Source of the DNA: DASVTU01 sp036387415
Lineage (GTDB): Bacteria > Acidobacteriota > Blastocatellia > Pyrinomonadales > Pyrinomonadaceae
NCBI GenBank assembly: GCA_036387415.1
Contig: DASVTU010000033.1
Coordinates: 62,001 to 126,000, forward strand
Reading direction: 5' to 3'
Length of the DNA: 64,000 nucleotides
Position 1 is the first letter of the stretch; each line of letters starts with the position of its first letter. The notes under the pieces are model-generated. The model was not told the DNA's origin. It ran no database searches and saw nothing but the letters and a program-made list of their open reading frames with translations. Of this stretch, positions 18,949 through 27,660 are shown in pieces. Both the position numbers and the translations under genes were made by a program.

Positions 18949-19221
18949 TTAGATAAAGACGACGGATTGCGAATTGGGAATCTCGAATCGTTTGCGGCAA
19001 CGCATGTTTTTGCACGCCAGCATATCGTCGATACGCACCATGTAGTCGCGCGATTTTTTGAAGCGCGCGAGGTCGTGTTCGCTGATGCCACGCGGCGGCG
19101 CAGATTTCTTGGTGCGTTTGAGCCAGCGCACGTCGTAGTCGGCGCGCTCGCGGCAATGCGGGCACGCGAATGATGCGCGTTTGGTTTCCTGTTGTTCGGT
19201 GAAAATATCTCGTTCGTTCAT
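18949..19221 (-). CDS. Small zinc-ribbon protein, unknown
   Basis: 90 residues. Two cysteine pairs (FACPHCRERAD and LACKNMRCRKRF) are spaced as in a zinc ribbon, separated by a basic central part (RWLKRTKKSAPPRG). It could bind nucleic acid or protein. The function is unknown. No clear ribosome-binding site. Confidence 0.6.
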   Translation of the reverse strand: MNERDIFTEQQETKRASFACPHCRERADYDVRWLKRTKKSAPPRGISEHDLARFKKSRDYMVRIDDMLACKNMRCRKRFEIPNSQSVVFI

Positions 19222-19285
19222 AATTTAGAATTAGAGGTCTGATGTCACTGGCTAAAGGTCAGTGAATGATAAAGTTCTGTTTTAA

Positions 19286-19597
19286 CTAGCCTCTGGCCTC
19301 TAGCCTCTCGCCTCCGTCGTTGCGTCGTTGTTCGCGTCGTCTGTGCCGGAGCACGATGAGCAGGCCGAGCAAGCCGTTGAGAAGCATGAGCGAATTAGTG
19401 ACGACAAAGACCCAGTTGCTGACCAGCCAACTATAGACGGTGAAACCGAGCGAAGCCGCCATCTGCCCGACAAAAAGCCACTTGGAAACGCCCTCGCTCG
19501 AACCCTCCTGCCATTGTTTGAAAACTTGCTTGGCGATGGTCAGCACAAGTATCAACGAACTCGCCCAACCGATAACTTCTGTTGCCGTATCCGACAT
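19286..19597 (-). CDS. SemiSWEET/PQ-loop family small membrane protein
   Basis: 103 residues with three helices: EVIGWASSLILVLTIAKQVFKQW, WLFVGQMAASLGFTVYSWLVSNW and VFVVTNSLMLLNGLLGLLIVLRHRR. The triple-helix bundle, the first-helix pattern and the TNSLMLLNG segment fit bacterial SemiSWEET transporters, which dimerise to carry sugars. The last eight residues (GERLEARG) are encoded by four tandem heptamers of the intergenic repeat, so the native C-terminus has probably been altered. Confidence 0.7.
   Translation of the reverse strand: MSDTATEVIGWASSLILVLTIAKQVFKQWQEGSSEGVSKWLFVGQMAASLGFTVYSWLVSNWVFVVTNSLMLLNGLLGLLIVLRHRRREQRRNDGGERLEARG
19288..19315. repeat. Four tandem heptamers
   Basis: Four contiguous 7-bp units of the type rgcctct cover exactly 28 bp, within the 3' end of the SemiSWEET gene. 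They extend the repeat family into coding sequence. Confidence 0.85.
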
Positions 19598-19654
19598 CCT
19601 CTACCCCTCTTGTTCTGTAAAATCCTTTGGCGATATTAACGCAGAAAGCCGCGC

Positions 19655-20023
19655 TCAGGTCAAAAGCCGACGCACGCTCGCCAGCAGACTCGCAGGGTCA
19701 ACAGGCTTCGGCTCATAGGCGTCCGCTCCCGTGGCGAGCGTAAAAGTCGCTGTGCCTGAGCCGAAGCCTGTGGTGACGAGTATCGGAGTGGCGGTAATCT
19801 CCTTCGTGTCCCGGACGCGCCGGACGAGATGTACGCCGTCAGCCGCAGGCATGTAGATGTCCGTGATGATGAGGTCGGGATGAGTTTCAACCGCCAATTC
19901 ATAACCGCGCACACCGTCTTCCGCCGCCACGACCGCATATCCCTCGCGCTCCAACGTCATCCGCATCAACTCACGCGTCACGTCGTCGTCTTCAACCAGT
20001 AAAATTTTCTTCGCGCTGTTCAT
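19655..20023 (-). CDS. Single-domain response regulator
   Basis: 122 residues from the ATG at 20023 (MNSAKKILLVEDDD). It is a receiver domain only: acidic pair D12/D13, phospho-acceptor D55 (LIITDIYMPA), Thr84/85 and K106 (YEPKP). There is no output domain, as in CheY-like proteins. It probably works by protein contact or in a phosphorelay. The partner kinase is not adjacent. The C-terminal segment KPVDPASLLASVRRLL completes the last helix. Confidence 0.85.
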   Translation of the reverse strand: MNSAKKILLVEDDDVTRELMRMTLEREGYAVVAAEDGVRGYELAVETHPDLIITDIYMPAADGVHLVRRVRDTKEITATPILVTTGFGSGTATFTLATGADAYEPKPVDPASLLASVRRLLT

Positions 20024-20080
20024 AAATTCGACAAGTGATGGATGAGGTGTAAAAGCATTCGTCTTTCCGCTCAACACGCA

Positions 20081-20428
20081 TCATGCATCACTTTTGTTCT
20101 CTGTTTCGCATAGTTCACGCAGGTAGCGAAAGCTGTAGATGCCGGTTTCGTGGCCGTCGCTCCAACGGAAGTTGAGTGCATAGCGTCCAACGATGTCAAC
20201 GTCGGCAATCTTGAGGTCGTCCGCGATGTTCTCCGGCTTCAACATTCGCTCACCCGTCCATTCGTTGACGCACTGCGCACACGGACACGCACGCCTGAGC
20301 GCCGCCGCCGCGTAATGGCACACGCGTCCATCCGCCCACGCGATACGCATGCCCGCGTCGCCCTCCTGCATTATCTCGCGCGGCTCAATCGCTGGGCTGC
20401 GCCTTTGCTGCATCTCGTCGTCGGGCAT
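20081..20428 (-). CDS. DUF971 family protein (GBBH-like N-terminal domain)
   Basis: 115 residues. The core has MRIAWADGRVCHYAAAALRRACPCAQCVNEWTGER, then the segment around VDIVGRYALNFRWSDGHETGIYSFRYLREL. These are the DUF971 hallmarks: a Cys cluster CPCAQC and the W.DGH.TGIY.F..L motif. Relatives are found alone or fused to ApbC/Mrp Fe-S carrier proteins, so a metal or Fe-S role is plausible. The ATG directly abuts a heptamer element. Confidence 0.85.
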   Translation of the reverse strand: MPDDEMQQRRSPAIEPREIMQEGDAGMRIAWADGRVCHYAAAALRRACPCAQCVNEWTGERMLKPENIADDLKIADVDIVGRYALNFRWSDGHETGIYSFRYLRELCETENKSDA

Positions 20429-20436
20429 AGGAATTG

Positions 20437-20460
20437 TAGACAGTAGCCAGTAGATTACTG
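20437..20460. repeat. Short heptamer element between ytxJ and DUF971 genes
   Basis: Heptamers such as gtagaca and gtagcca run through the gap and include the stop codon of the ytxJ-like gene (20455-20457). Confidence 0.75.
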
Positions 20461-20781
20461 CTTGATGGCTTCGTTGAGCGCGTCGGCGGTAATGTTCCAG
20501 TGCGAGGCCGACCAGACGACTTCACCGTCGCGTAAGATGAAGGCTTGCGGCGATTCGTGGCGGATGCCCGTACGCGTTTCAATCTCGCGCGAAACGCCGC
20601 GCGCCGTCTGCACGACGACGAGAGCCACGTCCGCGCCCGCGCGCTTCATTTGCTGGTAGGCGGCGGCGCTAATCGGGCATGTGCTGCTGTGCTTAAAGAG
20701 GACGACGGGCGCGTCGTGCGAGCGCGCGAAAAGTTGTTCGAGTTCCGTCGTATCGGCAATGGGTGTGAAACGGCTTTCCAT
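20455..20781 (-). CDS. ytxJ: Bacilliredoxin YtxJ-like protein
   Basis: 108 residues with a thioredoxin-like fold. The FKHSSTCPIS segment contains the single active Cys35; the second Cys of thioredoxins is replaced. The RTGIRHESPQAFIL segment holds the cis-Pro region. This is the pattern of YtxJ (BrxC), which removes bacillithiol from proteins in the cytoplasm. It implies that the organism makes bacillithiol or a related thiol. It lies upstream of the DUF971 gene, with a 26-bp gap, and may be cotranscribed. Confidence 0.85.
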   Translation of the reverse strand: MESRFTPIADTTELEQLFARSHDAPVVLFKHSSTCPISAAAYQQMKRAGADVALVVVQTARGVSREIETRTGIRHESPQAFILRDGEVVWSASHWNITADALNEAIKQ

Positions 20782-20884
20782 CGTGTTGCCCGCCCTGAAG
20801 TTTGAAGTTAATTATGTTCTACTTGCGTCTTGATATTATCTTACACGCTTCTTGACGACAAAGGCAGCCGCCCGACGGATAAGA

Positions 20885-20976
20885 GAGGGTTTAAAGGGTA
20901 GAAGGGGAAAGGATGAACGGGGAGTGCGGTCGAATTCGACCTTTCTCTGTTTCCTTTTAACCTTCCCCTTTTGTGA
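20885..20976. repeat. Purine/pyrimidine heptamer element downstream of glgP
   Basis: A purine-rich left side (agggttt, aaagggt type words) and pyrimidine-rich right side (ccttttaa, ccttccc) flank a perfect 14-bp palindrome ggtcgaattcgacc at 20928-20941. It follows the glgP stop on the minus strand and can fold into a hairpin. Confidence 0.7.
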
Positions 20977-20980
20977 TTTA

Positions 20981-23161
20981 TCAGCCGAGATAAATATTCT
21001 GCGCGTACTCTTGCACCATGCGGTCGCTGTTGAAGGCGGGCGCGAGAGTCTCTATCGAGTGTCGCATCATGGCGACCCAACGACGCGGGATGTTTTGCTC
21101 GTCGCGTTCGTAGTAGGTCGGCACAACCTCCTGTTCGAGCACACGATAGAGGGCTTCGGCGTCGCGTGCGTCGCCTGATTCGACCGCTCCCTGTTCAATG
21201 ATGTCAGCCCCACCGCTCTCGTCGCCGATAGCCCAACCGTTTTTGCCGTCGTAGCCTTCAGGCCACCAGCCGTCGAGAATCGAGAGATTGAGGCCGCCGT
21301 TGAGCGCCACCTTTTCGCCACTTGTGCCGGAGGCTTCGAGCGGACGGCGCGGCACGTTGAGCCACACGTCAACCGATTGCACAAGTTGACGCGCAATCTC
21401 CTGATCGTAGTCCTGTATGAAGACGGCACGGCGCATAACTTGCGGGTCGAGTTTCCATTGCGCGAGTTGTTGGAGGATGAGTTTGGCTCCGCCGTCCTGC
21501 GGGTGCGCCTTGCCCGCGAAGACGAATTGCACGGGGCGTTCGTCGTGATTGATGAGACGAAGCAGACGCTCCGGGTCTGACAGAATCAGATTCCAGCGCT
21601 TGTAGGCCGCGACACGACGCGCGAAGCCGATGGTCAAAACTTCGGGGTCGAAAAGACTGCGCGCCGCCTCTGCATACTCACGGCTCTCTCCTTGTTGCAG
21701 CCGCGCATGATAGAGACGGTGGCGCATGAAGGCGATGAGGCGCATCTTGAGCAGACGGCTCGCACGCCACAATTCCTCGTCGGAAATCGTCGCCGTGGCC
21801 GTCGCCCACGCTTGCGCGTCGTACAAAGTCTCTGTCCAATCTCTGCCGACGTGCTTTTCAAAGATGGAGCGCAGCAGCGGATTGACCCACGTCGGCGCAT
21901 GGACGCCGTTGGTCACGTAGCTGATGGGAACGTCTTCGACGCGACGTTCCGGCCACATCTCCACCCACAGTTCGCGCGACACTTCGCCGTGCAGACGGCT
22001 GACGCCATTGGTCAAACGACACATGCGAAGCGCGAGCGGCGTCAAACCGAAGAACTCCGTCTCGTCGTTGGCATGGACGCGTCCGAGATTCAAAAACTCC
22101 TCGCGCGAGAGGCCGAGCGTCTCCCAGTAAGCCCTGCCGAAACACATCTCGACGAGCGGTGCACTGAACTCGTCGTGTCCGGCGGCAATTGGCGTGTGCG
22201 TCGTGAACACGCAACGCTCGCGTACCTCGCGCGCGGCTTCGTCGAATTTCTTTTCGCCTTTCGTCACCACTTCGCGCGCCAGTTCCAGTGTGAGAAAAGC
22301 CGAGTGGCCTTCGTTGAGATGAAAGACGTGAGGACGGATGCCGAGACGACTGAGCAGACGCACGCCGCCCATCCCCAAGACCATCTCCTGCACGCAACGC
22401 GTCTCGCGGTCGCCGCCGTAGAGATGGCCTGTGATGAAGCGGTCAACTTCGTTGTTTTCGGGGATGTTCGTGTCGAGCAGATAGAGCGCGACGCGACCGA
22501 CATCCACGCGCCACGCCTGCACGTGCACGATGCGCCCGCGCATCTCCAACTCGATGCGGAGCGGCGTGCCCGCTTCGTCGTGGACGGGATGAAGCGGAAG
22601 GTCGTCTGTATTAATCTGCCCGTAATATTCTTCCTGCCAACCGTCGCGGCGCAGGCGTTGGCGGAAGTAGCCGTGGTGATAGAGCAGCCCGACGGCGATG
22701 AGCGGGAGTCCTAAATCGCTCGCAGATTTCAGATGGTCGCCCGCCAACATGCCGAGGCCGCCGGAGTAGAGCGGCAGCGAATTGTGGATGCCGAATTCGG
22801 CGCAGAAGTAGGCCACAGGGTTCGCGTGCGTGATGCGTTGCGCGTTCGTGCGTGCCCAAGCCTCGCCTGCTGAACTCATGTAATGGTCGAACTCCGCGCC
22901 TAGTCTCTGCACGCGCTCGATGTAAACCGGGTCGGTCGCCATCTTCATCACGCGAAACTCCAACGCCTCATCAAGCAGACGACGCGGGTTGTGCTCGCAT
23001 TCTTCCCACACGTCGGGGTCTAAATCGCGAAACACCGCCGCTCCATCAGCCGCCCAACTCCACCAGTAGTTCCACGATAGCGTTTCCAGCGCGCCGAGTG
23101 TCTCCGGCAGTTCGCGCCTCTTTTCAACCATTACGGGTTCGAGTTCCTTTGCTGCTTTCAT
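20981..23161 (-). CDS. glgP: Alpha-glucan (glycogen/maltodextrin) phosphorylase, GT35
   Basis: 726 residues. The start (LGALETLSWNYWWSWAADGAAVFRDLDP) and YFCAEFGIHNSLPLYSGGLGMLAGDHLKSASDLG are typical of the shorter bacterial glycogen phosphorylase subgroup. HLNEGHSAF is the conserved sugar-site region. The PLP site is EASGTSGEKVALNG, with Lys617 as the cofactor lysine. It releases glucose-1-phosphate from alpha-1,4-glucans using phosphate. No other glycogen gene lies next to it. The ATG at 23161 has no strong ribosome-binding site. Confidence 0.95.
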   Translation of the reverse strand: MKAAKELEPVMVEKRRELPETLGALETLSWNYWWSWAADGAAVFRDLDPDVWEECEHNPRRLLDEALEFRVMKMATDPVYIERVQRLGAEFDHYMSSAGEAWARTNAQRITHANPVAYFCAEFGIHNSLPLYSGGLGMLAGDHLKSASDLGLPLIAVGLLYHHGYFRQRLRRDGWQEEYYGQINTDDLPLHPVHDEAGTPLRIELEMRGRIVHVQAWRVDVGRVALYLLDTNIPENNEVDRFITGHLYGGDRETRCVQEMVLGMGGVRLLSRLGIRPHVFHLNEGHSAFLTLELAREVVTKGEKKFDEAAREVRERCVFTTHTPIAAGHDEFSAPLVEMCFGRAYWETLGLSREEFLNLGRVHANDETEFFGLTPLALRMCRLTNGVSRLHGEVSRELWVEMWPERRVEDVPISYVTNGVHAPTWVNPLLRSIFEKHVGRDWTETLYDAQAWATATATISDEELWRASRLLKMRLIAFMRHRLYHARLQQGESREYAEAARSLFDPEVLTIGFARRVAAYKRWNLILSDPERLLRLINHDERPVQFVFAGKAHPQDGGAKLILQQLAQWKLDPQVMRRAVFIQDYDQEIARQLVQSVDVWLNVPRRPLEASGTSGEKVALNGGLNLSILDGWWPEGYDGKNGWAIGDESGGADIIEQGAVESGDARDAEALYRVLEQEVVPTYYERDEQNIPRRWVAMMRHSIETLAPAFNSDRMVQEYAQNIYLG

Positions 23162-23172
23162 TGTGAAAACCG

Positions 23173-23305
23173 GTAGACAGGAGTCAGTAGTTAGTAGAAA
23201 AACATTCCGTCTGTGATTGTTGAGAGCAATGCTGATGAAACGTCAGACGCAAGTTCTACATGCTGGCTACTGGCTATTGACTACTGTCTACTCCTTTGTC
23301 TACTC
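23173..23305. repeat. Heptamer hairpin element between macro-domain gene and glgP
   Basis: A 25-base arm at 23173-23197 pairs with 23267-23291 with four mismatches, around a 69-base unrelated loop. Both arms are built from 7-bp words (for example ctggcta, ttgacta). The right side runs to the end of the macro-domain gene (stop at 23300). Confidence 0.85.
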
Positions 23306-23854
23306 CTTAAATTTGTGGTTATTCAAAAACACTTCCCTATCGCCGTTCGAGAAGAAGACCAGACGCACTTCTTTAATCGTCGCGTCATCGGCGAGAAAAT
23401 CTTTGACCGCTTGCGAACAGACGGCGGCGGCCTGTTCGCGCGGGTAGCCGTATGCGCCCGTCGAGATGGCGGGGAAAGCGACGGAGACGAGTCCGTGCTC
23501 GACGACCAACCGCAACGAGTTGCGATAGCAGGCACTCAACAGTTCCGCCTCGCGCCCTCCGTGACGACCCCAGACGGGGCCGACCGTGTGAACGACGTAG
23601 CGCGCGGCGAGTCGCCCGCCCGTCGTGATAACCGCCTCGCCCGTCGGCAATCCATCGGGAAAACGCGTGCGCCGAATCTCGCGGCACTCTTCCAGAATTT
23701 GCGCGCCGCCCGCGCGGTGAATCGCGCCGTCAACGCCCGCTCCGCCCATCAGCGACGAATTAGCCGCGTTGACCAACGCATCGACATCCTCGCGCGTGAT
23801 GTCGCCGACGACAACGCGGACGCGCTCCGCCACAAATTCTGCATGGTCATTCAC
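23300..23854 (-). CDS. Macro-domain protein (O-acetyl-ADP-ribose deacetylase-like)
   Basis: 184 residues, a single macro domain. The ADP-ribose-binding motifs are clear: VVGDITREDVDALVNAANSSLMGGAGVDGAIHRAGG (in parts at 15-50), VVHTVGPVWG and ISTGAYGYPREQAA. The Asn and Asp of NAAN/GVDGAI match the catalytic residues of the YmdB class. It should hydrolyse O-acetyl-ADP-ribose or remove mono-ADP-ribose. The C-terminus (REVFLNNHKF) reaches into the repeat element. Confidence 0.92.
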   Translation of the reverse strand: MNDHAEFVAERVRVVVGDITREDVDALVNAANSSLMGGAGVDGAIHRAGGAQILEECREIRRTRFPDGLPTGEAVITTGGRLAARYVVHTVGPVWGRHGGREAELLSACYRNSLRLVVEHGLVSVAFPAISTGAYGYPREQAAAVCSQAVKDFLADDATIKEVRLVFFSNGDREVFLNNHKFKE

Positions 23855-23934
23855 AAAGTTCTAGTTTGTTCGGGAATCGAATTTACCATTAAAGAGCGAC
23901 GGCGCGCACGCCCGTACGGCAGGTGTTCGAGATT

Positions 23935-24198
23935 TTATTCGGCGCTTAAATTTGCAGAGGCGCGAAGCAGGCGCAGCAGTCCGGCGAGACTAATCAACGC
24001 CCACGCGCCTTCCAAGACGATAAAACCGATTTGCCCTGTGCCGACGGCGACAAAGCAGAGCATCGCGCCGCCCACGAAATTCAGCGACAGGTCGAGGTAG
24101 CGATTGGCTTCGATAAACTTGAAGGCGCGTGCGGCATAGACTCCGAGGATGATGACCGCGCCCGCCAGTGAAACCACTTGATTGATTGTCTCGGACAT
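23935..24198 (-). CDS. CBU_0592-like small membrane protein
   Basis: 87 residues with three helices: VVSLAGAVIILGVYAARAF, YLDLSLNFVGGAMLCFVAV and IGFIVLEGAWALISLAGLL. The G.iiL..Y then N..G...L.. then E..W..I...G..L pattern fits the CBU_0592 family, of unknown function, found in many bacteria. It is not cotranscribed with obvious partners, though the small gene at 24244 lies close upstream. Confidence 0.7.
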   Translation of the reverse strand: MSETINQVVSLAGAVIILGVYAARAFKFIEANRYLDLSLNFVGGAMLCFVAVGTGQIGFIVLEGAWALISLAGLLRLLRASANLSAE

Positions 24199-24243
24199 TT
24201 TTAACTGAACGACCGAGGCGTCGTAGATTTCAACTGAAGCACA

Positions 24244-24624
24244 TCAAACATCCCTGTCAACATCCGTCTCTGCGGCGTCTGTATCTTCTGCGTCTGCATC
24301 GCGCGGCTCGACCGTAATCTCTTCAAACATGCCCTGCCGACGCAAAACTTCCGCGACGCCTTTGGCCTTGTGCTCCGTGAGCGGGTGTTCGGGGTCGGTG
24401 CAGGCAATCTCAAAGAGCGCATCGTCAATCATGACGATGCCGAGCGAGCCGAGCACGACGCCCGGCACAATCTCCATCTCGCTGAGATTGTGTATCTTGA
24501 AATGGCCTGTTTGCTCAACCCAGTCTTCGATGAAGGGGTCGCGCAGAGCGTGTTCCGCTTCGCCTTCCGACAGGTATGAGCCTTCGACAATCAGACAATA
24601 TTCGGTTGTTTTATTTACCTTCAT
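24244..24624 (-). CDS. Small acidic protein, unknown
   Basis: 126 residues from the ATG at 24624; a longer start at 24669 is possible. Mixed alpha/beta pattern (TEYCLIVEGSYLSEGEAEHALRDPFIEDWV; VPGVVLGSLGIVMIDDALFEIA), ending with a very acidic tail (EPRDADAEDTDAAETDVD). No family recognised. The gap to the next membrane protein is 45 bp, so cotranscription is likely. Confidence 0.55.
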   Translation of the reverse strand: MKVNKTTEYCLIVEGSYLSEGEAEHALRDPFIEDWVEQTGHFKIHNLSEMEIVPGVVLGSLGIVMIDDALFEIACTDPEHPLTEHKAKGVAEVLRRQGMFEEITVEPRDADAEDTDAAETDVDRDV

Positions 24625-24745
24625 GGCGTGAGCCGTCCGGCGTTTGGGCGCGCTCCACTTCAAATTCAAACGAGCAAGACGGATGAAGCGCGTGCGCCGA
24701 TGAGACTCTCACTTTACCACCGCCGGGGCGCGACGTGAAAGAAAA

Positions 24746-24781
24746 AACGCCGCCGAAAGACAAAAGCTTTCGAGCGACGTT
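24746..24781 (-). terminator. Rho-independent terminator of the VWA gene
   Basis: An imperfect stem (24746-24759 with 24767-24781) containing ctttcg/cgaaag is followed on the minus strand by a run of six T. It lies 75 bp after the VWA stop codon. Confidence 0.75.
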
Positions 24782-24856
24782 TGTTGTGGAGTCCGGCGTG
24801 TGAATTACTACTCGACCGACGGGGCGACCTGTGTGCCGCCCCATGCGTCCGAGAGT

Positions 24857-25600
24857 TTATTCACCCACCGCATACTGCTCGTTGAGCGTGCGGCTCAAGT
24901 TCTTGAAGTAGGCGTTAAAAGTAACGTAGCCCGTGCCCTGAAAGAAGGCGCGTCCGCCCGTCTCATTCGCCAAGCGATTGAGCGCGCTCTGGCCGTAGCC
25001 GACGGCGGTGCGATTCCAACTCGTCAAACCAACCGACGGGGCATAGAACGTATAGACAGCGACGTTGCGACGCTTGGCTTCACGAATCGCGCCCTGCAAG
25101 TCAATCGAATTGATGCTTGAAGACGAATCGAAGCCGCGCGACACGTCGAGACCGTCGGAGATGAGCAACAACGCGTTGCGGTTCTCGCGCTCTGCTGCGT
25201 CGAAACGTCTGAGAGCCTCTTTGACTTCGACGTACGGGTTAAAGGGCGAGGCGGCGGTGCTGCCGACCGGAACGCGCAGAGCCTTCGCGGCGAGTTCGAG
25301 ATCGGTCGTGAAGCCCTGTCGCACCTGCAACGAGCCTGCACGAACATAACTAATCATCACACGCGAACCCGCAGGCAACGAACGGATGAATTCGCGTGTC
25401 AGTTTGAGTTCATTGCCGACGCGCGAAACCAAATCGTCCTGCACTAGAATCGCCAGATTGAGCGGCACCCTCACCTGAGCCATCTGCTCCGTGCTCGTCT
25501 TGCTCGACGCAGCGGCGACAGACGACCGAGGTGCGCTGAAAATTGCGGCCAAGACCAAAACAAAAGCCGCCACGATTGAAAAGAATTTCTTCGTCATCAT
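24857..25600 (-). CDS. Secreted VWA-domain protein
   Basis: 247 residues. Signal peptide about 1-29 (MMTKKFFSIVAAFVLVLAAIF). A von Willebrand A-like domain follows: LNLAILVQDDLVSRVG at the usual metal-site position, LPAGSRVMISYVRAG, LLLISDGLDVSRG, and VAVYTFYAPS. The canonical DxSxS of the metal site is altered (DDLVS), so metal binding may differ or be lost. Acidobacteria carry many secreted VWA proteins of unknown role. The next gene upstream lies beyond a 257-bp gap. Confidence 0.75.
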   Translation of the reverse strand: MMTKKFFSIVAAFVLVLAAIFSAPRSSVAAASSKTSTEQMAQVRVPLNLAILVQDDLVSRVGNELKLTREFIRSLPAGSRVMISYVRAGSLQVRQGFTTDLELAAKALRVPVGSTAASPFNPYVEVKEALRRFDAAERENRNALLLISDGLDVSRGFDSSSSINSIDLQGAIREAKRRNVAVYTFYAPSVGLTSWNRTAVGYGQSALNRLANETGGRAFFQGTGYVTFNAYFKNLSRTLNEQYAVGE

Positions 25601-25784
25601 AACTTTTTCATTTCTCCAACCACGCCGGAGAATGGGCGCATAATGATATTTAACTTCCGACGCGAAAACGCGTGAGGCTCGTAAATTTCACTTCGCCCAA
25701 CGCGTCTCTTTCCCGTTTACTCGACGGGTTTTTCGTGTCTATAAGATGCGCGAAAACCGTCCGGCGTGGCCTTTGCGAAGGGCA

Positions 25785-25828
25785 AAAGGCAAAAGCGATG
25801 AGAAGCCGTCTTCTCTACTTTTGCCTTT
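25785..25828. repeat. Hairpin repeat element after the DCC gene
   Basis: Arms 25785-25795 and 25818-25828 (aaaggcaaaag and its complement) pair exactly, with further partial pairing inside. It follows the minus-strand DCC gene by 30 bp and probably acts as its terminator. It shares words with the element at 37223. Confidence 0.75.
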
Positions 25829-25857
25829 CCTTTCGCTTTCGCGTCAGCGTTGAGCTT

Positions 25858-26289
25858 TTACTTACTATGTAGTTGGCAGACGCCATCGGCGTCACAGGGC
25901 GGGGGGACGCCGAAGAGTTTGTAACGACGACTGGCGAGCCAAGCGTAGAAGACGGGGCCGAGAGCGGTGAACGGCCAACGGGCGAGCACGCGCGCACTCC
26001 AACGCCAACGCGGTAATACGCGCAACACATCAAGCCAAGCCTCGAAACCTTTCGACCATGTGCCGTCGGTGCGGCGTACGTGCATCTCTTCGGCGAGCGC
26101 GGCGAGCGTGTGCGGCGCGGCGCGGAGTTGGTTTTCCGGCTCGTTATAATCGAGCCATTCGATGCGCGCCTCGCGGTCAAGTGGTTCCACGCGTGCACGT
26201 AGCCAGAGACACAGAGGACACCGCCCGTCCGTGTAAACTTCGATGCGCCCCGCGCGTTGCTGCGATTCTGTCGGAGAAATGTTCATCAT
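25858..26289 (-). CDS. DCC-family thiol-disulfide oxidoreductase-like protein (DUF393)
   Basis: 143 residues. It begins with IEVYTDGRCPLCLWLRARVEPLDREARIEWLDY, where D21, C24 and C27 form the DxxCxxC signature of the family, a thioredoxin-like fold. The later WSKGFEAWLDVLRVLPRWRW and the aromatic, partly hydrophobic C-terminus (PFTALGPVFYAWLASRRYKLFG) are also typical. Redox function is presumed from the CxxC and has rarely been tested in the family. Confidence 0.85.
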   Translation of the reverse strand: MMNISPTESQQRAGRIEVYTDGRCPLCLWLRARVEPLDREARIEWLDYNEPENQLRAAPHTLAALAEEMHVRRTDGTWSKGFEAWLDVLRVLPRWRWSARVLARWPFTALGPVFYAWLASRRYKLFGVPPPCDADGVCQLHSK

Positions 26290-26678
26290 TACTTATTACG
26301 AAAAATTCGTTGCGAGGTTTGGTCGGCAATGTCTGGTCGTTTGCCTCCGACAATATAACAGAAATCGGGACGGCGGAAATCGCAGGCTGTGTCTTTTCTG
26401 TCGCTCCGGCGGACGCAGATGTCACGCAAAAAGGATACGCGGCGGCAACTCTGACATTCCAACCAGAATCCCAACAACCACACGCCTTTCAGCTTCTGCG
26501 ACGGCGATGGACAACCCACACGGACGAGAACGGCGTCTACCGTTTGCATCCACGATGCGACGCATGAAACAATCCGCGAGAGAGTTTTCGCTCGTATCTT
26601 TGAGTGCAGGCAATCTGAATTTTTGGCGCGGGCGCGGTCAGTCTTCTTCGGATTTGAAGAACGGCAGGTAGACATACG
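26290..26678. other. Divergent intergenic region, 389 bp
   Basis: It lies between the DCC (minus) and msrP (plus) genes and must contain both promoters. I see no repeat element and no convincing hexamer pair. Confidence 0.45.
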
Positions 26679-27644
26679 ATGTTAACGAAGCGAGCGAGCG
26701 ACATTAAGAGCAGCGAGATTACGGATAAGAGTCTGTATCTCAACCGCCGCACGTTCATGCGTGGAGCGGCGCTCGCGGCCTCTACGGTCGCCACAGGATT
26801 TCTCTATCGACGGCTGCTCGCGCCCGAACCTCAACTCACGCCCAAAGCTTTGCCCGGCACACAGGCGGCGACCAAGCAGTGGGGACTGCCCAACGACGAG
26901 GCGACCACCTACGAAGACATCACCAACTACAACAACTTCTACGAATTTTCGACCGACAAACGAGCCGTCGCACGAAAAGCGCGCGGGTTCGTGACGCGTC
27001 CGTGGACGGTGGCGGTCGAGGGATTGGTCAACAAGCCGAAAACGTTTGACCTCGACGAGTTGTTAAAGTTGACGCAGGAAGACCGCATCTATCGTATGCG
27101 TTGTGTCGAAGGCTGGTCGATGGTCATCCCGTGGCTCGGCTTTCCCCTCGCAGAAGTTCTCAAACAAGTGGAACCCCTCTCGAACGCTCGATACGTCGCC
27201 TTCGAGACGCTCAACGACCCCGAACGCATGCCGAATCTCGACAGCGGCGTACTCGATTGGCCTTACGTCGAAGGCTTGCGCCTCGACGAAGCGATGCACC
27301 CGCTCACGATTCTTGCCAGCGGCATCTATGGCGAACCCATGCCGCCGCAGAACGGCGCGCCGTTGCGTCTCGTCGTGCCCTGGAAATACGGTTTCAAGGG
27401 CATCAAGTCAATCGTGAAGATTCGTCTCGTCGAACAGATACCGCCGACTACTTGGAATCTGTCCGCGCCCGACGAGTACGGGTTTTTCTCGAACGTCAAC
27501 CCGGGTGTTCCGCATCCGCGTTGGAGTCAGGCCAATGAGCAGCGCATCGGCGAGTTTGGCAAACGCCCGACCCTGATGTTCAACGGCTACGCCGATCAGG
27601 TAGCGCATCTCTATAACGGCATGGATTTGAAGTATTACTTCTGA
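26679..27644 (+). CDS. msrP: Periplasmic protein-methionine-sulfoxide reductase, catalytic subunit
   Basis: 321 residues. The Tat signal RRTFMRG (residues 23-29) leads to export of the folded molybdenum-cofactor enzyme. The sulfite-oxidase fold shows the Mo-ligand Cys142 in YRMRCVEGWSMVIPW, then GEPMPPQNGAPLRLVVPWKYGFKGIKSI. MsrP (YedY) repairs oxidised methionines in the periplasm using electrons from the quinone pool via MsrQ, encoded 196 bp downstream. The length is normal for the family. Confidence 0.95.
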   Translation: MLTKRASDIKSSEITDKSLYLNRRTFMRGAALAASTVATGFLYRRLLAPEPQLTPKALPGTQAATKQWGLPNDEATTYEDITNYNNFYEFSTDKRAVARKARGFVTRPWTVAVEGLVNKPKTFDLDELLKLTQEDRIYRMRCVEGWSMVIPWLGFPLAEVLKQVEPLSNARYVAFETLNDPERMPNLDSGVLDWPYVEGLRLDEAMHPLTILASGIYGEPMPPQNGAPLRLVVPWKYGFKGIKSIVKIRLVEQIPPTTWNLSAPDEYGFFSNVNPGVPHPRWSQANEQRIGEFGKRPTLMFNGYADQVAHLYNGMDLKYYF

Positions 27645-27660
27645 TTGCGGAGTGCGAATT

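Noticed and set aside
21692..22714. Plus-strand frame of 340 codons
   Set aside because: Antisense shadow within glgP, whose motifs are unmistakable.
23213..24100. Plus-strand frame of 295 codons
   Set aside because: It crosses a repeat element and runs antisense to the macro-domain gene, without motifs of its own.
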